Of a DNA stretch of 64,000 bases, positions 21,143 through 28,895 are shown one piece after another. The first letter of the stretch is position 1; every line of letters starts with the position of its first letter. The notes under the pieces were generated by a model that was given only the letters and a program-made list of their open reading frames with translations, did not search any database and had not been told where the DNA came from. The stretch spans positions 37,282 to 101,281 of the forward strand of contig NZ_JACHZE010000009.1 of the NCBI RefSeq assembly GCF_014193285.1, in the 5' to 3' direction. A program made the translations under genes and the position numbers. The stretch is from Atlantibacter sp. RC6 (lineage in GTDB: Bacteria > Pseudomonadota > Gammaproteobacteria > Enterobacterales > Enterobacteriaceae).

Positions 21143-22795
21143 ATGGGGTTAGCCAAATCCGGCCTGGCACTGGCATTGTTTATGGCCTTCGGAATGCTGA
21201 GCGCGCCTGCGCAGGCCTACCAGCAAGATAAAACGTATAAAATTACCATCCTGCATACCAACGATCACCACGGCCATTTCTGGCGTAACGAATATGGCGA
21301 ATATGGCCTTGCCGCGCAGAAAACGCTGGTGGACAGTATTCGTCAGCAGGTCGCCGAACAGGGCGGCAGTGTGCTGTTACTTTCAGGCGGCGATATCAAT
21401 ACCGGGGTGCCGGAATCTGATTTGCAGGATGCCGAGCCTGATTTTCGCGGGATGAACCTGATTGGCTACGATGCGATGGCCGTCGGCAACCATGAATTCG
21501 ATAATCCGCTTACTGTGTTACGCCAGCAGGAAAAATGGGCCAAATTCCCGTTCCTTTCCGCCAATATTTACCAGAAAAGCACCGGCGAACGGCTGTTTAA
21601 ACCCTGGGCGCTGTTTAAGCGCCAGGATCTGAACATCGCGGTCATCGGCCTGACCACCGACGACACCGCGAAAATCGGCAACCCGGAATTCTTTACCGAT
21701 ATCGAATTCCGCAAACCGGCGGAAGAAGCCAAACTGGTGATTCAGGAATTACAGCAAACCGAAAAGCCGGATGTGATTATCGCCACTACCCATATGGGGC
21801 ACTACGATAACGGTGAGCACGGCTCCAACGCGCCGGGCGATGTAGAAATGGCGCGCAGCCTGCCGGCGGGATCGCTGGCGATGATTGTCGGCGGTCACTC
21901 GCAAAACCCGGTGTGCATGGCGGCGGAGAATAAAAAGCAGCAGGATTACGTGCCCGGCACGCCGTGCGCGCCGGATCGCCAGAACGGCATCTGGATTGTT
22001 CAGGCTCATGAATGGGGCAAATACGTAGGCCGCGCGGATTTTGAATTCCGTAACGGCGAGATGAAACTGGTGAATTATCAGCTGATCCCGGTAAACCTGA
22101 AGAAAAAAGTTACCTGGGACAACGGCAAAAGCGAGCGCATCCTTTACACCCCGGAAATCGCCGAGAACCAGAAAATGCTCTCGCTGCTGTCGCCGTTCCA
22201 GAGCAAGGGTAAAGCCCAGCTTGAGGTGAATATTGGCAACGTCAACGGCCACCTGGAAGGGGACCGCAGCAAAGTCCGCTTTGTACAGACCAACCTCGGC
22301 CACCTGATCCTGGCGGCGCAGATGGCGCGTACCGAAGCCGATTTCGCGGTGATGAGCGGCGGCGGTATCCGTGATTCGATTGAGGCGGGGGACATTACCT
22401 ATAAAGACGTGCTCAAGGTCCAGCCTTTTGCTAATACCCTGGTGTATATCGATATGCCGGGCAAAGCCGTAGTGGATTATCTCACCGCCGTGGCGCAGAA
22501 AAAGCCGGATTCCGGCGCCTATCCGCAGTTCGCCAACGTGAGCTTTAGCGCTTCCGGCGGCACCCTGAGCGATCTGAAAATCAAAGGCGAGCCGGTGGAT
22601 CCGAATAAAACCTACCGCATGGCGACGCTGAGCTTTAACGCCACGGGCGGCGACGGCTATCCGCAAATCGATAACCAGCCGGGTTATGTGAATACCGGGT
22701 TTATTGATGCGGAAGTGCTGAAACAGTACATCCAACAAAACTCGCCGCTGGATGTGAACGCTTACGAACCGAAAGGCGAAGTAAGCTGGAAATAA
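21143..22795 (+). CDS. ushA: UshA, periplasmic UDP-sugar hydrolase / 5'-nucleotidase
   Basis: A 550-residue periplasmic enzyme that hydrolyses UDP-sugars and 5'-nucleotides so nucleosides can be taken up. The signal peptide ends at PAQA before YQQDKTYKI. The N-terminal metallophosphatase domain shows ILHTNDHHGHFW, SGGDIN, GNHEFDN and GGHSQNP. The C-terminal 5'-nucleotidase domain contains SGGGIRDSIEAGDITY and SFNATGGDGYPQI. ATG 21143 is preferred: it starts the signal peptide and follows AAGGGAG. The length matches E. coli exactly. Confidence 0.97.
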   Translation: MGLAKSGLALALFMAFGMLSAPAQAYQQDKTYKITILHTNDHHGHFWRNEYGEYGLAAQKTLVDSIRQQVAEQGGSVLLLSGGDINTGVPESDLQDAEPDFRGMNLIGYDAMAVGNHEFDNPLTVLRQQEKWAKFPFLSANIYQKSTGERLFKPWALFKRQDLNIAVIGLTTDDTAKIGNPEFFTDIEFRKPAEEAKLVIQELQQTEKPDVIIATTHMGHYDNGEHGSNAPGDVEMARSLPAGSLAMIVGGHSQNPVCMAAENKKQQDYVPGTPCAPDRQNGIWIVQAHEWGKYVGRADFEFRNGEMKLVNYQLIPVNLKKKVTWDNGKSERILYTPEIAENQKMLSLLSPFQSKGKAQLEVNIGNVNGHLEGDRSKVRFVQTNLGHLILAAQMARTEADFAVMSGGGIRDSIEAGDITYKDVLKVQPFANTLVYIDMPGKAVVDYLTAVAQKKPDSGAYPQFANVSFSASGGTLSDLKIKGEPVDPNKTYRMATLSFNATGGDGYPQIDNQPGYVNTGFIDAEVLKQYIQQNSPLDVNAYEPKGEVSWK

Positions 22796-22804
22796 GACTC
22801 AGCG

Positions 22805-22832
22805 AACCGGGGCATGCAGCCCCGGTTTTTTT
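22805..22832 (+). terminator. Rho-independent terminator after ushA
   Basis: AACCGGGGC (22805-22813) pairs with GCCCCGGTT (22819-22827), followed by an unbroken T run to 22832. It also lies just beyond the converging ybaK stop. Confidence 0.93.
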
Positions 22833-22839
22833 ATGGGCG

Positions 22840-23319
22840 CTAATCGCGGCGGGCGATATCCGCAAAGGTGGCGTTGAGTAGCGATGCCAGATCCTCTGCG
22901 GCGAGTTCGATATCCAGGCCGCGCTTGCCGCCGGAAATATAGATACTCGGGAAACCCTGGGCGGGGGCGTCAATCAGCGTCGGCAAACGTTTTTTCTGGC
23001 CTAACGGGCTGATGCCGCCTACCAGATACCCGGTGGTACGCTGCGCGACCATCGGATCGGCCATATCCACTTTCTTCGCGCCCAGCGCTTTGGCGACTTT
23101 TTTCAAATCCAACTGCGTGGCGACGGGGGTCACCGCCACCGCCAGTTGCTTGCCGTCACCATTCATCGCGACCAGCAGCGTTTTATAGACCTGGTCGGCA
23201 TTAAGCCCCAGTTTACGCACCGCCTCGTCACCAAAATTGGTTTCATGAGGGTCGTGATCGTAGGCGTGAATTTTAAACGCGACGTTATTCTTTTCGAGCA
23301 GTTTGACCGCGGGTGTCAT
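22840..23319 (-). CDS. ybaK: Cys-tRNA(Pro)/Cys-tRNA(Cys) deacylase YbaK
   Basis: A 159-residue trans-editing enzyme that hydrolyses cysteine misattached to tRNA-Pro by ProRS. It has the YbaK/INS fold landmarks [21 protein letters not shown] with the essential lysine, and [19 protein letters not shown]. The length equals E. coli. It is followed at its promoter side by ybaP, 82 bp away. The E. coli sRNA ChiX that lies in this gap was not found here. Confidence 0.95.
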   Translation of the reverse strand: MTPAVKLLEKNNVAFKIHAYDHDPHETNFGDEAVRKLGLNADQVYKTLLVAMNGDGKQLAVAVTPVATQLDLKKVAKALGAKKVDMADPMVAQRTTGYLVGGISPLGQKKRLPTLIDAPAQGFPSIYISGGKRGLDIELAAEDLASLLNATFADIARRD

Positions 23320-23401
23320 GGTAATTACCTGATTTAGGTTCAGTCATCAGAAAAGGTTAAAAGCAAAGGCAGCGGAAAAATAGAACAAAATTGCGCATCT
23401 G

Positions 23402-24199
23402 CTACAGGTTCTTCAGCAGCGCAGGCACATTGCCTTCGCCATACAGGTGCAGCGCGCCCACCGCCACCACATAACGGCCTGGTGGGAGGTTTTGAAGATA
23501 TTCGCACCATGCCTGGTTACGCTGATTCATCAGCACGTCATAAAGATCGTGCGCGAAGGTATTGGGCAGAGAGACGTGACTGTCGCGCGGCGGGTTACCG
23601 AGCCACCAGCCAATCATCAACTGCAACAGCCGGGCGTTAGTGTGCCAGTGGGTGAGGGTGTCATGAAGCAACCCCAGCCCTTGTTCAGGCAACTGGCGCA
23701 GCAGGGCAATTTGGCTGTCCGCGCCTTCCAGTTCCATCACACGGGTGTGACTGGCCTGGGCGGCCTGCAACAGCTGATAGTCAATGCCGTATTCCGGGCG
23801 CAGCCCCAGGCTTTGGGCCTGATGGGCCTGTAACATTAACGCCACCTGCCAGGCCGGCTGGTGCTCCAAACGCGCAAGGGGAATGGAGAGTTCGCTGGCG
23901 ATTTTTTCAATTTGCTCGAGGCTGGCAGCATCCAGACGCTCAGCCAGCGGGGGCTCAGGCTGATCAAAGCCGAACGGCGAACCCCCTTCGCGAATATCCG
24001 CTTCGACGATCAAGGCATCGGCGCGACGCACCTTTTCAACCAGGCGTGCTGAAAGCGGCGACATATCCTTTGTGCCCATATGGATACTGCCGACAAGGTG
24101 GAGGTAGCGTTTTCCGGGCAACGTGATGTCGATGGCGGGCCAGGGGTTAACCGGAGAAAAGCTCCCCAGTAGTGCGCGCAGACGGTCAAACAAGCCCAT
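23402..24199 (-). CDS. ybaP: YbaP, TraB/GumN-family protein
   Basis: A 265-residue TraB/GumN-family protein with the two diagnostic motifs: GSIHMGTKDM near residue 35 and the C-terminal VVAVGALHLYGEGN. Between them are VEADI and a helical segment with YGIDYQLLQAA. The family resembles erythromycin-esterase/ChaN-like or protease-related folds, but YbaP has no proven activity. The ATG at 24199 (MGLFDRLRALLG) gives the family length, although the frame is open to 24253. Confidence 0.87.
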   Translation of the reverse strand: MGLFDRLRALLGSFSPVNPWPAIDITLPGKRYLHLVGSIHMGTKDMSPLSARLVEKVRRADALIVEADIREGGSPFGFDQPEPPLAERLDAASLEQIEKIASELSIPLARLEHQPAWQVALMLQAHQAQSLGLRPEYGIDYQLLQAAQASHTRVMELEGADSQIALLRQLPEQGLGLLHDTLTHWHTNARLLQLMIGWWLGNPPRDSHVSLPNTFAHDLYDVLMNQRNQAWCEYLQNLPPGRYVVAVGALHLYGEGNVPALLKNL

Positions 24200-24253
24200 A
24201 AATGCGTTCCCGGTAAAAGAACACATGCTAACGCGCTGAACAGAAAGGTGCAA

Positions 24254-24282
24254 ATTCGCCCGGGAGAGCCTCCCGGGCGAAT
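24254..24282 (-). terminator. Perfect hairpin after copA
   Basis: ATTCGCCCGGGAG (24254-24266) pairs with CTCCCGGGCGAAT (24270-24282), a 13-bp stem with a 3-nt loop, 2 bp after the copA stop. No T tail is seen. It separates copA from ybaP. Confidence 0.75.
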
Positions 24283-24284
24283 CA

Positions 24285-26786
24285 TCAGGCTTTGGGTTTA
24301 AAGCGCAACAAACGGTTGGCGTTGCTGACGACGGTAATGGACGACAGCGCCATTGCCGCGCCGGCTACTACCGGGTTTAATAACGTCCCGGTCAGCGGCC
24401 ACAGAATACCGGCGGCAATCGGGATGCCCAGCGTGTTGTAGATAAACGCGCCCAGCAGGTTTTGCTTCATATTACGCAGCGTGGCTTTGGAAATCGCCAG
24501 CGCATCAGCGACGCCCATCAGGCTGTGGCGCATCAGGGTGATGGCGGCGGTTTCAATCGCCACATCGCTGCCGCCGCCCATGGCGATACCCACATCCGCC
24601 TGGGCCAGCGCAGGGGCGTCGTTAATCCCGTCGCCGACCATTGCGACCTGGCGACCTTCGCGTTGCAGTTTAGCAATCGCCTCCGCTTTGCCATCCGGCA
24701 GTACGCCTGCGATCACCTCATCGATGCCGGCCTCTTTGGCGATGGCCTGAGCGGTGATGGCGTTATCGCCAGTCAACATGACCAGGCGATAGCCCTCGCG
24801 ATGCAGACGGGCCAGCGCGTCGCGGCTGTCTTCGCGCAGCGGATCGCGGATCGCCAGTAGCGCAGCGGCCTTACCGTCAATGGCAAGCAGCACCGGCGTT
24901 GCGCCTTGCCGGGCCTGACGGTCAATTTCCGCATCCAGTTCGCGGGTATCCACCTGCTGTTCGCGCAGCAGCGCCTGGTTGCCCAGCAACAGCGTATGGC
25001 CTTCGGCTTCGCCGCTGACGCCCAGCCCGCGCAGGGTGCGGAACCCGTTCACTGTAGGCAGCGACATCGACGCCGCTTTATCCAGGATGGCGCGCGCCAG
25101 CGGGTGGCTGGAGCCCTGCTCCAGCGCGGCGGCCAGACGCACCGCCTGCTGCTCGTCAACGCCCCCGGACACCAGCACGGCAACCACCTGCGGTTTACCT
25201 TCAGTCAGTGTGCCGGTTTTATCGAACACAACCGTGTCGAGGGTGCTGGCGCGTTGCAGCGCATCGGCATCGCGCACCAGCGCGCCAAACTCGGCGGCGC
25301 GGCCTACGCCGGAGATAATCGACATCGGCGTTGCCAGCCCCAGCGCGCAAGGGCAGGCGATAATCAGTACCGTGGTGGTGATCACCAGGGTATAGACGAT
25401 TTGCGGTGCCGGGCCGAAGAAGTACCAGATGGCGCCGCTGAGCAGCGCAATCAGCACCACGACCGGGACAAACACCGCCGAGATGCGGTCGGCGAGTTTG
25501 CCGATTTCCGGTTTACTGCTCTGCGCCTGGCGCACCATGCGAATAATGCGCGACAGGGTGGTATGGTTGCCGACCGCACTGGCGCGGAACAAGACGCTGC
25601 CATCCTGCACTACGGTTCCGGCGTGGACGCTCTCGCTGACGCCTTTTTGCTGCGGGATCGGCTCGCCGGTCAGCATCGCTTCATCAAACCAGGCTTCACC
25701 CTCGGTGATTTCGCCATCGACCGGAACGCGATCGCCGGTGGTCAGGCGCAGCGTCATGCCCGGCTGGACTTCTGCCAGCGGCAGCGTCTGTTCGCCGTTT
25801 TCAGTAACCACGCGCGCGGTGGGCGGTGTGAGATCAAGCAGCCGTTCCAGCGCCTTCGACGACCGCTGGCGCGCCCTGGCTTCCAGCATATGGCCGAGGT
25901 TAATCAGACCGATAATCATAGCGCTGGCTTCATAGTAAAGATGGCGCGCTTCCATCGGGAACCACTGTGGCCACAGGTTCACGCTTATGGAGAACAGCCA
26001 GGCGGCACCGGTGCCGAGCGCCACCAGGGTGTCCATGGTGGCGGTGCCGTTCATCAGGCTTTTCCAGGCGCTGCGGTAAAAGTGGCCGCCCGCGAAAATC
26101 ATCACGCCCAGGGTGATCGCACCGATAACCAGCCACAGCGAGCGGTTATCTTCGGTGACCATCATATTGTCGCCGAACATGCCCCAGATCATCACCGGCA
26201 CGCCCACGGCCAGCGCGAGGGCGGATTGCCAGCGAAAGCGCTTCATCGCCGCCTGGGCGGTTTGCTGCTGGCGCTCGCGGCGCTCGTTGTCGTCTTCAAT
26301 GGCTTCAGCGCCGTATCCGGCTTTCTCAACCGCGCTGATTAATTCGCTTGCGGAGGCGCTACCCATCACTAACGCGGTGCGCTCCGCAAGATTCACCCGT
26401 GCCTGCGTCACCCCGGGCACGCCGGAAAGCGCGTTTTGAACCCGGCTTACGCAACTGGCGCAGCTCATGCCGTCGATCAGCAACTGTTGGCTGTCATCGT
26501 ACGACGCGTCTGCCGGAAGCGAGGTAGGTGCCGCTGTCAGTGCTTCCGACGGGATTGATGACTCTGTCAGCGGATCAGCCTTTGGGTGGCTTAACTCCGC
26601 CCCGTATCCGGCTTCTTTTATGGTTTCGATTAACGCCTCGGCAGATGCGCTGCCGGTAACCAGCGCGGACGTGATAGTGACGTCAGCGGTGTCGACATCA
26701 GAACGTTTTTCCAGACTCTCTTTTACCCGTTTAACGCAATGGCCGCAGGAGAGACCATCCAGGGTGAGATTAACAGTATGAGACAT
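24285..26786 (-). CDS. copA: Copper-exporting P-type ATPase CopA, with CopA(Z) by frameshift
   Basis: An 833-residue inner-membrane P1B-type ATPase that exports Cu(I) to the periplasm. It has two N-terminal metal-binding domains (GLSCGHC with Cys14/Cys17, and GMSCASC near residue 110), eight membrane helices with the CPC ion motif in [12 protein letters not shown], the phosphorylation motif DKTGTLTEG and the hinge [17 protein letters not shown] conserved slippery site at codons 67-69 should also yield the 70-residue chaperone CopA(Z). Transcription is from a MerR-type CueR promoter at 26841-26871. The regulator gene cueR lies on the far side of the CRISPR locus, about 14 kb away. Confidence 0.97.
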   Translation of the reverse strand: MSHTVNLTLDGLSCGHCVKRVKESLEKRSDVDTADVTITSALVTGSASAEALIETIKEAGYGAELSHPKADPLTESSIPSEALTAAPTSLPADASYDDSQQLLIDGMSCASCVSRVQNALSGVPGVTQARVNLAERTALVMGSASASELISAVEKAGYGAEAIEDDNERRERQQQTAQAAMKRFRWQSALALAVGVPVMIWGMFGDNMMVTEDNRSLWLVIGAITLGVMIFAGGHFYRSAWKSLMNGTATMDTLVALGTGAAWLFSISVNLWPQWFPMEARHLYYEASAMIIGLINLGHMLEARARQRSSKALERLLDLTPPTARVVTENGEQTLPLAEVQPGMTLRLTTGDRVPVDGEITEGEAWFDEAMLTGEPIPQQKGVSESVHAGTVVQDGSVLFRASAVGNHTTLSRIIRMVRQAQSSKPEIGKLADRISAVFVPVVVLIALLSGAIWYFFGPAPQIVYTLVITTTVLIIACPCALGLATPMSIISGVGRAAEFGALVRDADALQRASTLDTVVFDKTGTLTEGKPQVVAVLVSGGVDEQQAVRLAAALEQGSSHPLARAILDKAASMSLPTVNGFRTLRGLGVSGEAEGHTLLLGNQALLREQQVDTRELDAEIDRQARQGATPVLLAIDGKAAALLAIRDPLREDSRDALARLHREGYRLVMLTGDNAITAQAIAKEAGIDEVIAGVLPDGKAEAIAKLQREGRQVAMVGDGINDAPALAQADVGIAMGGGSDVAIETAAITLMRHSLMGVADALAISKATLRNMKQNLLGAFIYNTLGIPIAAGILWPLTGTLLNPVVAGAAMALSSITVVSNANRLLRFKPKA
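26575..26586 (-). promoter_or_regulatory. Programmed -1 frameshift site producing CopA(Z)
   Basis: On the minus strand the heptamer C CCA AAG occupies 26586-26580 in the copA frame (His67-Pro68-Lys69). A -1 slip makes the next codons GGC and TGA, ending at 26575. The product is 70 residues: the first metal-binding domain alone. This is the arrangement described for E. coli copA. Confidence 0.88.
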
Positions 26787-26840
26787 TGTGAAACTCCTTC
26801 TCGGTGAGCCAAAACTGAGTGGCTTTGGTGACGTTATAGA

Positions 26841-26871
26841 AGGGTAAACCTTACAGCAAGGGGAAGGTCAA
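26841..26871 (-). promoter_or_regulatory. CueR-regulated copA promoter
   Basis: On the minus strand -35 TTGACC (26871-26866) and -10 TACCCT (26846-26841) are separated by 19 bp, the long spacer typical of MerR-family promoters. The spacer holds a dyad ACCTT...AAGGT (26848-26868). This matches the E. coli copA promoter layout, activated by copper-loaded CueR. Confidence 0.88.
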
Positions 26872-27116
26872 GGGGGGATTCTTTGATGTATCGAAGGGTG
26901 CTTGAAAGGTGTTCGTCCAGACATTGAGACAGGAAAGGGCGAATTAATTCCGGATTTGATGTTCATTAAGCTATCTCGGTGAATAGTCGTAGTGATGAGT
27001 CAGAGTTTCCTGACATCATATATAAATCAATAGGTTAGTAATTATTAAGATTCTGAAAAAATTGGTGGGTTTTGGCGTGTGTTAAAAAAATAAATAATTC
27101 AGTAAGATACATTTAG
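26872..27116 (+). promoter_or_regulatory. Leader region of CRISPR array 1
   Basis: Non-coding sequence between the copA promoter and the first repeat. The last 100 bp are AT-rich and include GGTGGGTTTT, which is similar to CTGGTGGGGTTTT in the leader of array 2. This fits a functional leader that drives array transcription and spacer insertion at repeat 1. I see no gene here. Confidence 0.7.
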
Positions 27117-27694
27117 GTGTTCCCCGCGTCAGCGGGGATAAACCGGCGGCTAATAACGCGCCGGGATTCCCACACTCGTGTTCCCCGCGTCAGCGGGGAT
27201 AAACCGTAACCATTTCGCAGTGGGAACGCGACGAGACCGTGTTCCCCGCGTCAGCGGGGATAAACCGCCCGTCTGATTGTTCAGGGTACCGGGGCTGGCG
27301 TGTTCCCCGCGTCAGCGGGGATAAACCGCTCCCGGGCTTTATCTAAAAAGGCTACCTCCTGTGTTCCCCGCGTCAGCGGGGATAAACCGAAAATGGCTAA
27401 GATTTACGTTATTTGTGATGAGTGTTCCCCGCGTCAGCGGGGATAAACCGCCTTTTTTGCTCATCTCGGCATTTAATCTTTCGTGTTCCCCGCGTCAGCG
27501 GGGATAAACCGGCCGCTTTTTGAGCCTGGACGCGGGCTTTACGGTGTTCCCCGCGTCTGCGGGGATAAACCGCAAATGGCAACGGTTCAGGTAAAATCCA
27601 CAGGGTGTTCCTCGCGTCAGCTGGGATAAACCGTGAACGAAGTGCCGGACTTGTCCACCGCAAAAGTGTTCCTCGCATTAGCAGGGATAAACCG
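27117..27694 (+). CRISPR. CRISPR array 1, type I-E, 10 repeats / 9 spacers
   Basis: Ten 29-nt repeats begin every 61 bp from 27117 to 27666, with 32-nt spacers. The repeat starts GTGTTCCCCGCG and ends GGGGATAAACCG, with T at repeat position 13 (GCGTCAGC). The palindromic core CCCCGC...GCGGGG is the Cas6e hairpin. Repeats 1-7 are identical, repeat 8 has one change in the loop, and repeats 9 (27605) and 10 (27666) are degenerate (TTCCTCG...). Decay at the right end shows that the leader, and newest spacers, are at the left. The origin of the spacers cannot be told by eye. Confidence 0.98.
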
Positions 27695-27957
27695 GTCAGT
27701 GACTTAATCATTATCCCCGTTACTCCATGTTGCCTGTCCCCATGAGGCATAAAAGAAATCATTCAGATATCGGAATTTTTTTAGGTTAAGGGCCTTTTTT
27801 AACCATTAATGATTGTTAAATCATTGATTTATATTGTAACGAGTATCGAGTTTTCAATGCTGCAAGGGCACTTTTATTGCCAGCATTAAAGTTAGCTTCG
27901 TTGTTGATATATTTAGCAGGGGTTAATCTAAAATGAATTACTGACAGGGATGATGAA

Positions 27958-28410
27958 ATGGATACGGTAGAAGAACAGGGCGGTACATATTTCTATCACG
28001 GCAACGCAAATGTCACTCCAGAAGAATTATTCTGGCTGATATTCGCTGAGAGCCTTGCTGATCATATGGGTGTTTCGGTAGAAACCGCAGCAACAATTCT
28101 GGCTGGCATGCCCCTGGTGCCAAAACGCAAGGTATTAGGCGCATCCGGTTCCCGAACGAGCATCGCCTCAAAAGCGGCCAGACAAATTTTAAAAGACGCT
28201 CGGTTTCCGGGAGGAAGGCGAGTCAAAACTACCATTGGTATGGGCAAAATTCGTTACACAAACAAAATAGGGACGGCGGTTGGGAGAGCTGTTCCCTTTG
28301 TCGGCTATGCACAGGCTATCATCATATTTGCCGCTGTTGGACAAGTGACAAGAAGTAAATTTAACCTGATCGCCCGACCAAAAGATCGGATTGCATGGAC
28401 ATATTTCTGA
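27958..28410 (+). CDS. Hypothetical protein, possible membrane-associated
   Basis: A 150-residue protein I do not recognise. The N-terminal third is acidic (MDTVEEQGGTYFYHGNANVT). The middle is basic and Ser/Arg-rich (KRKVLGASGSRTSIASKAAR). The C-terminal third has one hydrophobic glycine-rich segment (AVPFVGYAQAIIIFAAVGQV) that could span or insert into a membrane. Its stop overlaps the start of the next gene (TGATG), so the two are translationally coupled. The pair sits between array 1 and cas3 in sequence less GC-rich than the backbone. A toxin-immunity-like or accessory role is conceivable but unsupported. Confidence 0.7.
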   Translation: MDTVEEQGGTYFYHGNANVTPEELFWLIFAESLADHMGVSVETAATILAGMPLVPKRKVLGASGSRTSIASKAARQILKDARFPGGRRVKTTIGMGKIRYTNKIGTAVGRAVPFVGYAQAIIIFAAVGQVTRSKFNLIARPKDRIAWTYF

Positions 28411-28727
28411 TGCTATTACCTGATGAGCAAGAGTTTCTGGAATACGTCACCGAGAATTATAGCGAGCGTAAGCGTCCGGCAAAGAAGGAGTGGACGTTTC
28501 AGGAGTATTTTAATTTCGTACCAGAAGATCTGGAGGACATGCTCATCGATCTGTTCACCAGATATGACATTGAACACAGTAATTTTGATTTAGATAATTA
28601 TTTTGAGCCAGAACTATTCTGGTGGCAGTGGAAGCTCAAGAAACAGTGGCGTGGCCGCAAATTGAAACCGCTGACACTTGAAATGATTATTGAGTCAGCG
28701 AAGGCAGGAAGATGGTTGTATGACTAA
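28410..28727 (+). CDS. DUF1493 family protein
   Basis: About 105 acidic residues starting at ATG 28410 inside the TGATG overlap with the upstream gene; an earlier ATG at 28395 is possible. The C-terminal KPLTLEMIIESAKAGRWLYD is the conserved end of the DUF1493 family, and NFDLDNYFEPELFWW fits its centre. DUF1493 proteins are small enterobacterial proteins of unknown function, sometimes compared with acyl carrier proteins. The assignment is from pattern recall. It lies 168 bp upstream of cas3, in the same direction. Confidence 0.78.
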   Translation: MLLPDEQEFLEYVTENYSERKRPAKKEWTFQEYFNFVPEDLEDMLIDLFTRYDIEHSNFDLDNYFEPELFWWQWKLKKQWRGRKLKPLTLEMIIESAKAGRWLYD

Positions 28728-28895
28728 GAGCTAAAGCGCCTTTATGCTTTATATGCGAGCAGGATAACATTAAACGCATTTCATTTATGAAAAATCCAAT
28801 AATATTTATCTGCTTAATGTCGATAGTTTGAATTGAATCACACAACCCAATACGTAATAGCGCGATCATATCCAGAAAGTTGACCATGGAGTGGT

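Noticed and set aside
23320..23401. ChiX (sroB) small RNA expected between ybaK and ybaP as in E. coli
   Set aside because: The gap is only 82 bp and lacks the hairpins, anti-chiP segment and terminator of ChiX.
24906..26342. 478-codon plus-strand frame opposite copA
   Set aside because: Antisense shadow of a GC-rich gene with strong codon bias; composition (His, Gln, Arg-rich) is unlike a real protein and there is no ribosome site.
28728..28895. A second target of the mini-CRISPR spacer in the cas3 promoter region
   Set aside because: Neither strand contains the seed GCAAT next to an AAG PAM in this interval.
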